This document shows, piece by piece, positions 63,331 through 64,000 of a stretch of 64,000 nt of DNA (the first letter of the stretch is position 1; every line of letters starts with the position of its first letter). Made by a program: the position numbers and the translations under genes. The notes under the pieces were generated by a model. That model worked only from the letters and a program-made list of their open reading frames with translations, had not been told where the DNA came from and made no database searches. Source of the stretch: Buddleja alternifolia. Lineage: Eukaryota > Streptophyta > Magnoliopsida > Lamiales > Scrophulariaceae. The stretch lies in contig CM033394.1 of NCBI GenBank assembly GCA_019426215.1, forward strand, positions 36,640,423-36,704,422. Direction: 5' to 3'.

Positions 63331-63592
63331 TTCATTCGTCCTTACTTTATGGAATGTATTCGGATGGCACCGTGACAAGATATCGTACCCCTTCCTATGA
63401 TGTTTTTTCGCCATTTAGACTTTGCAAGGATCAACTAACACAAATGATTAGGGTAAATAAATAGACAAAGGTGAATTTAGAAATTATCAGCATCCAAAAA
63501 CTGAAATTAACTAAATTGATTCACCTACACACTCACAAATCCAAAATTAGAGGTCGAAATCGAGTACTGAGGTGGTGGTAGTGTGAGCGACG

Positions 63593-63992
63593 ACGGTGGT
63601 ATGAGGCTTCCAAGTGAAAAACAAGAAATTTAAGGAACAAACTTCGGCGGAAATCGAATACCCAAGCAATGGCGGCGATGGAGGAAGAAACTGAAGCAAG
63701 CTGGAAATCAATTTTGGGATAAATTTTCGGTTGGAATTTGAGAAGAATGAGGAGAAGGAGGCACTGTGTTGAGAAAAAGAGAACTCACAAGTTGAAGGCG
63801 GGAAGATACTGATACACTTATGGGGATCACATAATTTTTTGTTCAAGTTAAGGGCAATTTTATCTTTTTACAGGGGTTAGGGAGCTTAGACAAATTTTAA
63901 TTACGAACTAGGGAGTGTAGAGTTGTAAATTAGGAGTAAGGACTGATTTTTAACTTTGAATAGGGTTTGGGGATTTTTCACAAATTTTCCCT
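63593..63992. repeat. Right terminal region of the Mutator-like element
   Basis: The outer 150 bp is the right inverted repeat. The inner part reads on the minus strand as a pyrimidine-rich leader (CCGCCATTGCTTGG, CTTCCTCCATCGCC), the likely promoter/5' leader of the Ulp1-like gene. A 99-codon frame here has no recognisable domain and I do not call it a gene. Confidence 0.55.
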
Positions 63993-64000
63993 CAATTTTT

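Larger units (their letters stand above)
51527..63992. mobile_element. Mutator-like element of about 12.5 kb, KAONASHI-type, with a nested LTR element
   Basis: The left end (about 51527-51670) and the reverse complement of the right end (about 63840-63992) share words in the same order: GAGAAAAATTC/GGGAAAATTTG, ATCAGTCC, TAATTTA, CTAGTT, AAAAAGATA.AA.TGCCC. I estimate imperfect inverted repeats of at least 140 bp. Inside are a MURA-type N-terminal frame (plus, left end) and a DUF1985/Ulp1-like gene (minus, right end), the pair found in KAONASHI MULEs. The catalytic MULE transposase domain is not found. The target duplication cannot be seen because the window ends at the right border. The LTR element at 55287-60252 is a later insertion. 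Confidence 0.7.

Noticed and set aside
63270..63464. Plus-strand 64-codon frame near the right edge
   Set aside because: The minus strand here gives DUF1985-like sequence consistent with the neighbouring exons; the plus frame has no recognisable features.

Overview
This is an AT-rich nuclear segment from a flowering plant, most likely a eudicot. The evidence is split genes with GT-AG introns, Ty1/copia, Ty3/gypsy and L1-type retrotransposons, tRNA-derived SINEs, and an FKF1-type LOV/F-box/kelch gene that is colinear with Arabidopsis FKF1 as I remember it. The exact species cannot be read from the sequence. Only two host genes are well supported: a small plastid-type protein of unknown function (exons 7784-8143 and 14633-14797, with a 6.5 kb intron) and FKF1/ADO3 (exons 47483-47742 and 48772-50386). 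Nearly everything else is mobile DNA, much of it nested.

Layout. 289-7317: a complete copia element on the minus strand with 1.1 kb LTRs, target duplication ATATA and a 1338-codon open frame. 7784-14797: the two-exon host gene; its intron carries at least four MITE-like foldback elements and two tandem duplications. 14798-19550: mostly featureless AT-rich DNA with a SINE, a 23-G run and a GC-rich island. 19550-28424: an old long-inverted-repeat element. A 5'-truncated L1-type LINE (19910-22108) lies in its core, and a decayed copia element (22597-28410, target duplication GGGTG) splits its right arm. 28840-42832: a 14 kb element with hAT-type ends (TAGGGGTG...CACCCCTA, 8-bp duplication CTTTAGCA), itself inserted in a foldback element. 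Inside it are a gypsy-type solo LTR, a TNT1-94/Tork-like copia element that splits an RPA1-like zinc-finger OB-fold exon, an unrecognised gene made of short exons, and a SINE. 43143-46040: further MITEs, a short hAT element and a tandem duplication. 47483-50386: FKF1. 50743-51472: a 730-bp deletion relative of the 14 kb hAT element. About 51527-63992: a roughly 12.5 kb Mutator-like element. It has a MURA-like N-terminal (PB1-like) reading frame at its left end and a DUF1985/Ulp1-protease gene remnant on the opposite strand at its right end, the arrangement of KAONASHI-type MULEs. A large inverted array of TACGTCAATT-type repeats with a telomere-like core lies between them, and a gag-only LTR element (55287-60252, target duplication GTATT) is inserted in that array.

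The two host genes have no visible functional link; they are simply the islands left between transposons. The points most worth following up are: an identical 9-bp target (AAAATATAA / TTATATTTT) flanking three different MITE-like elements; the giant inverted array with CCCTAAA repeats at its centre; the 14 kb / 0.73 kb hAT pair with RPA1-like cargo; the reconstructable order of nested insertions; and the run of in-frame stops in the gag-only element, all of a kind that C-to-T change would produce.
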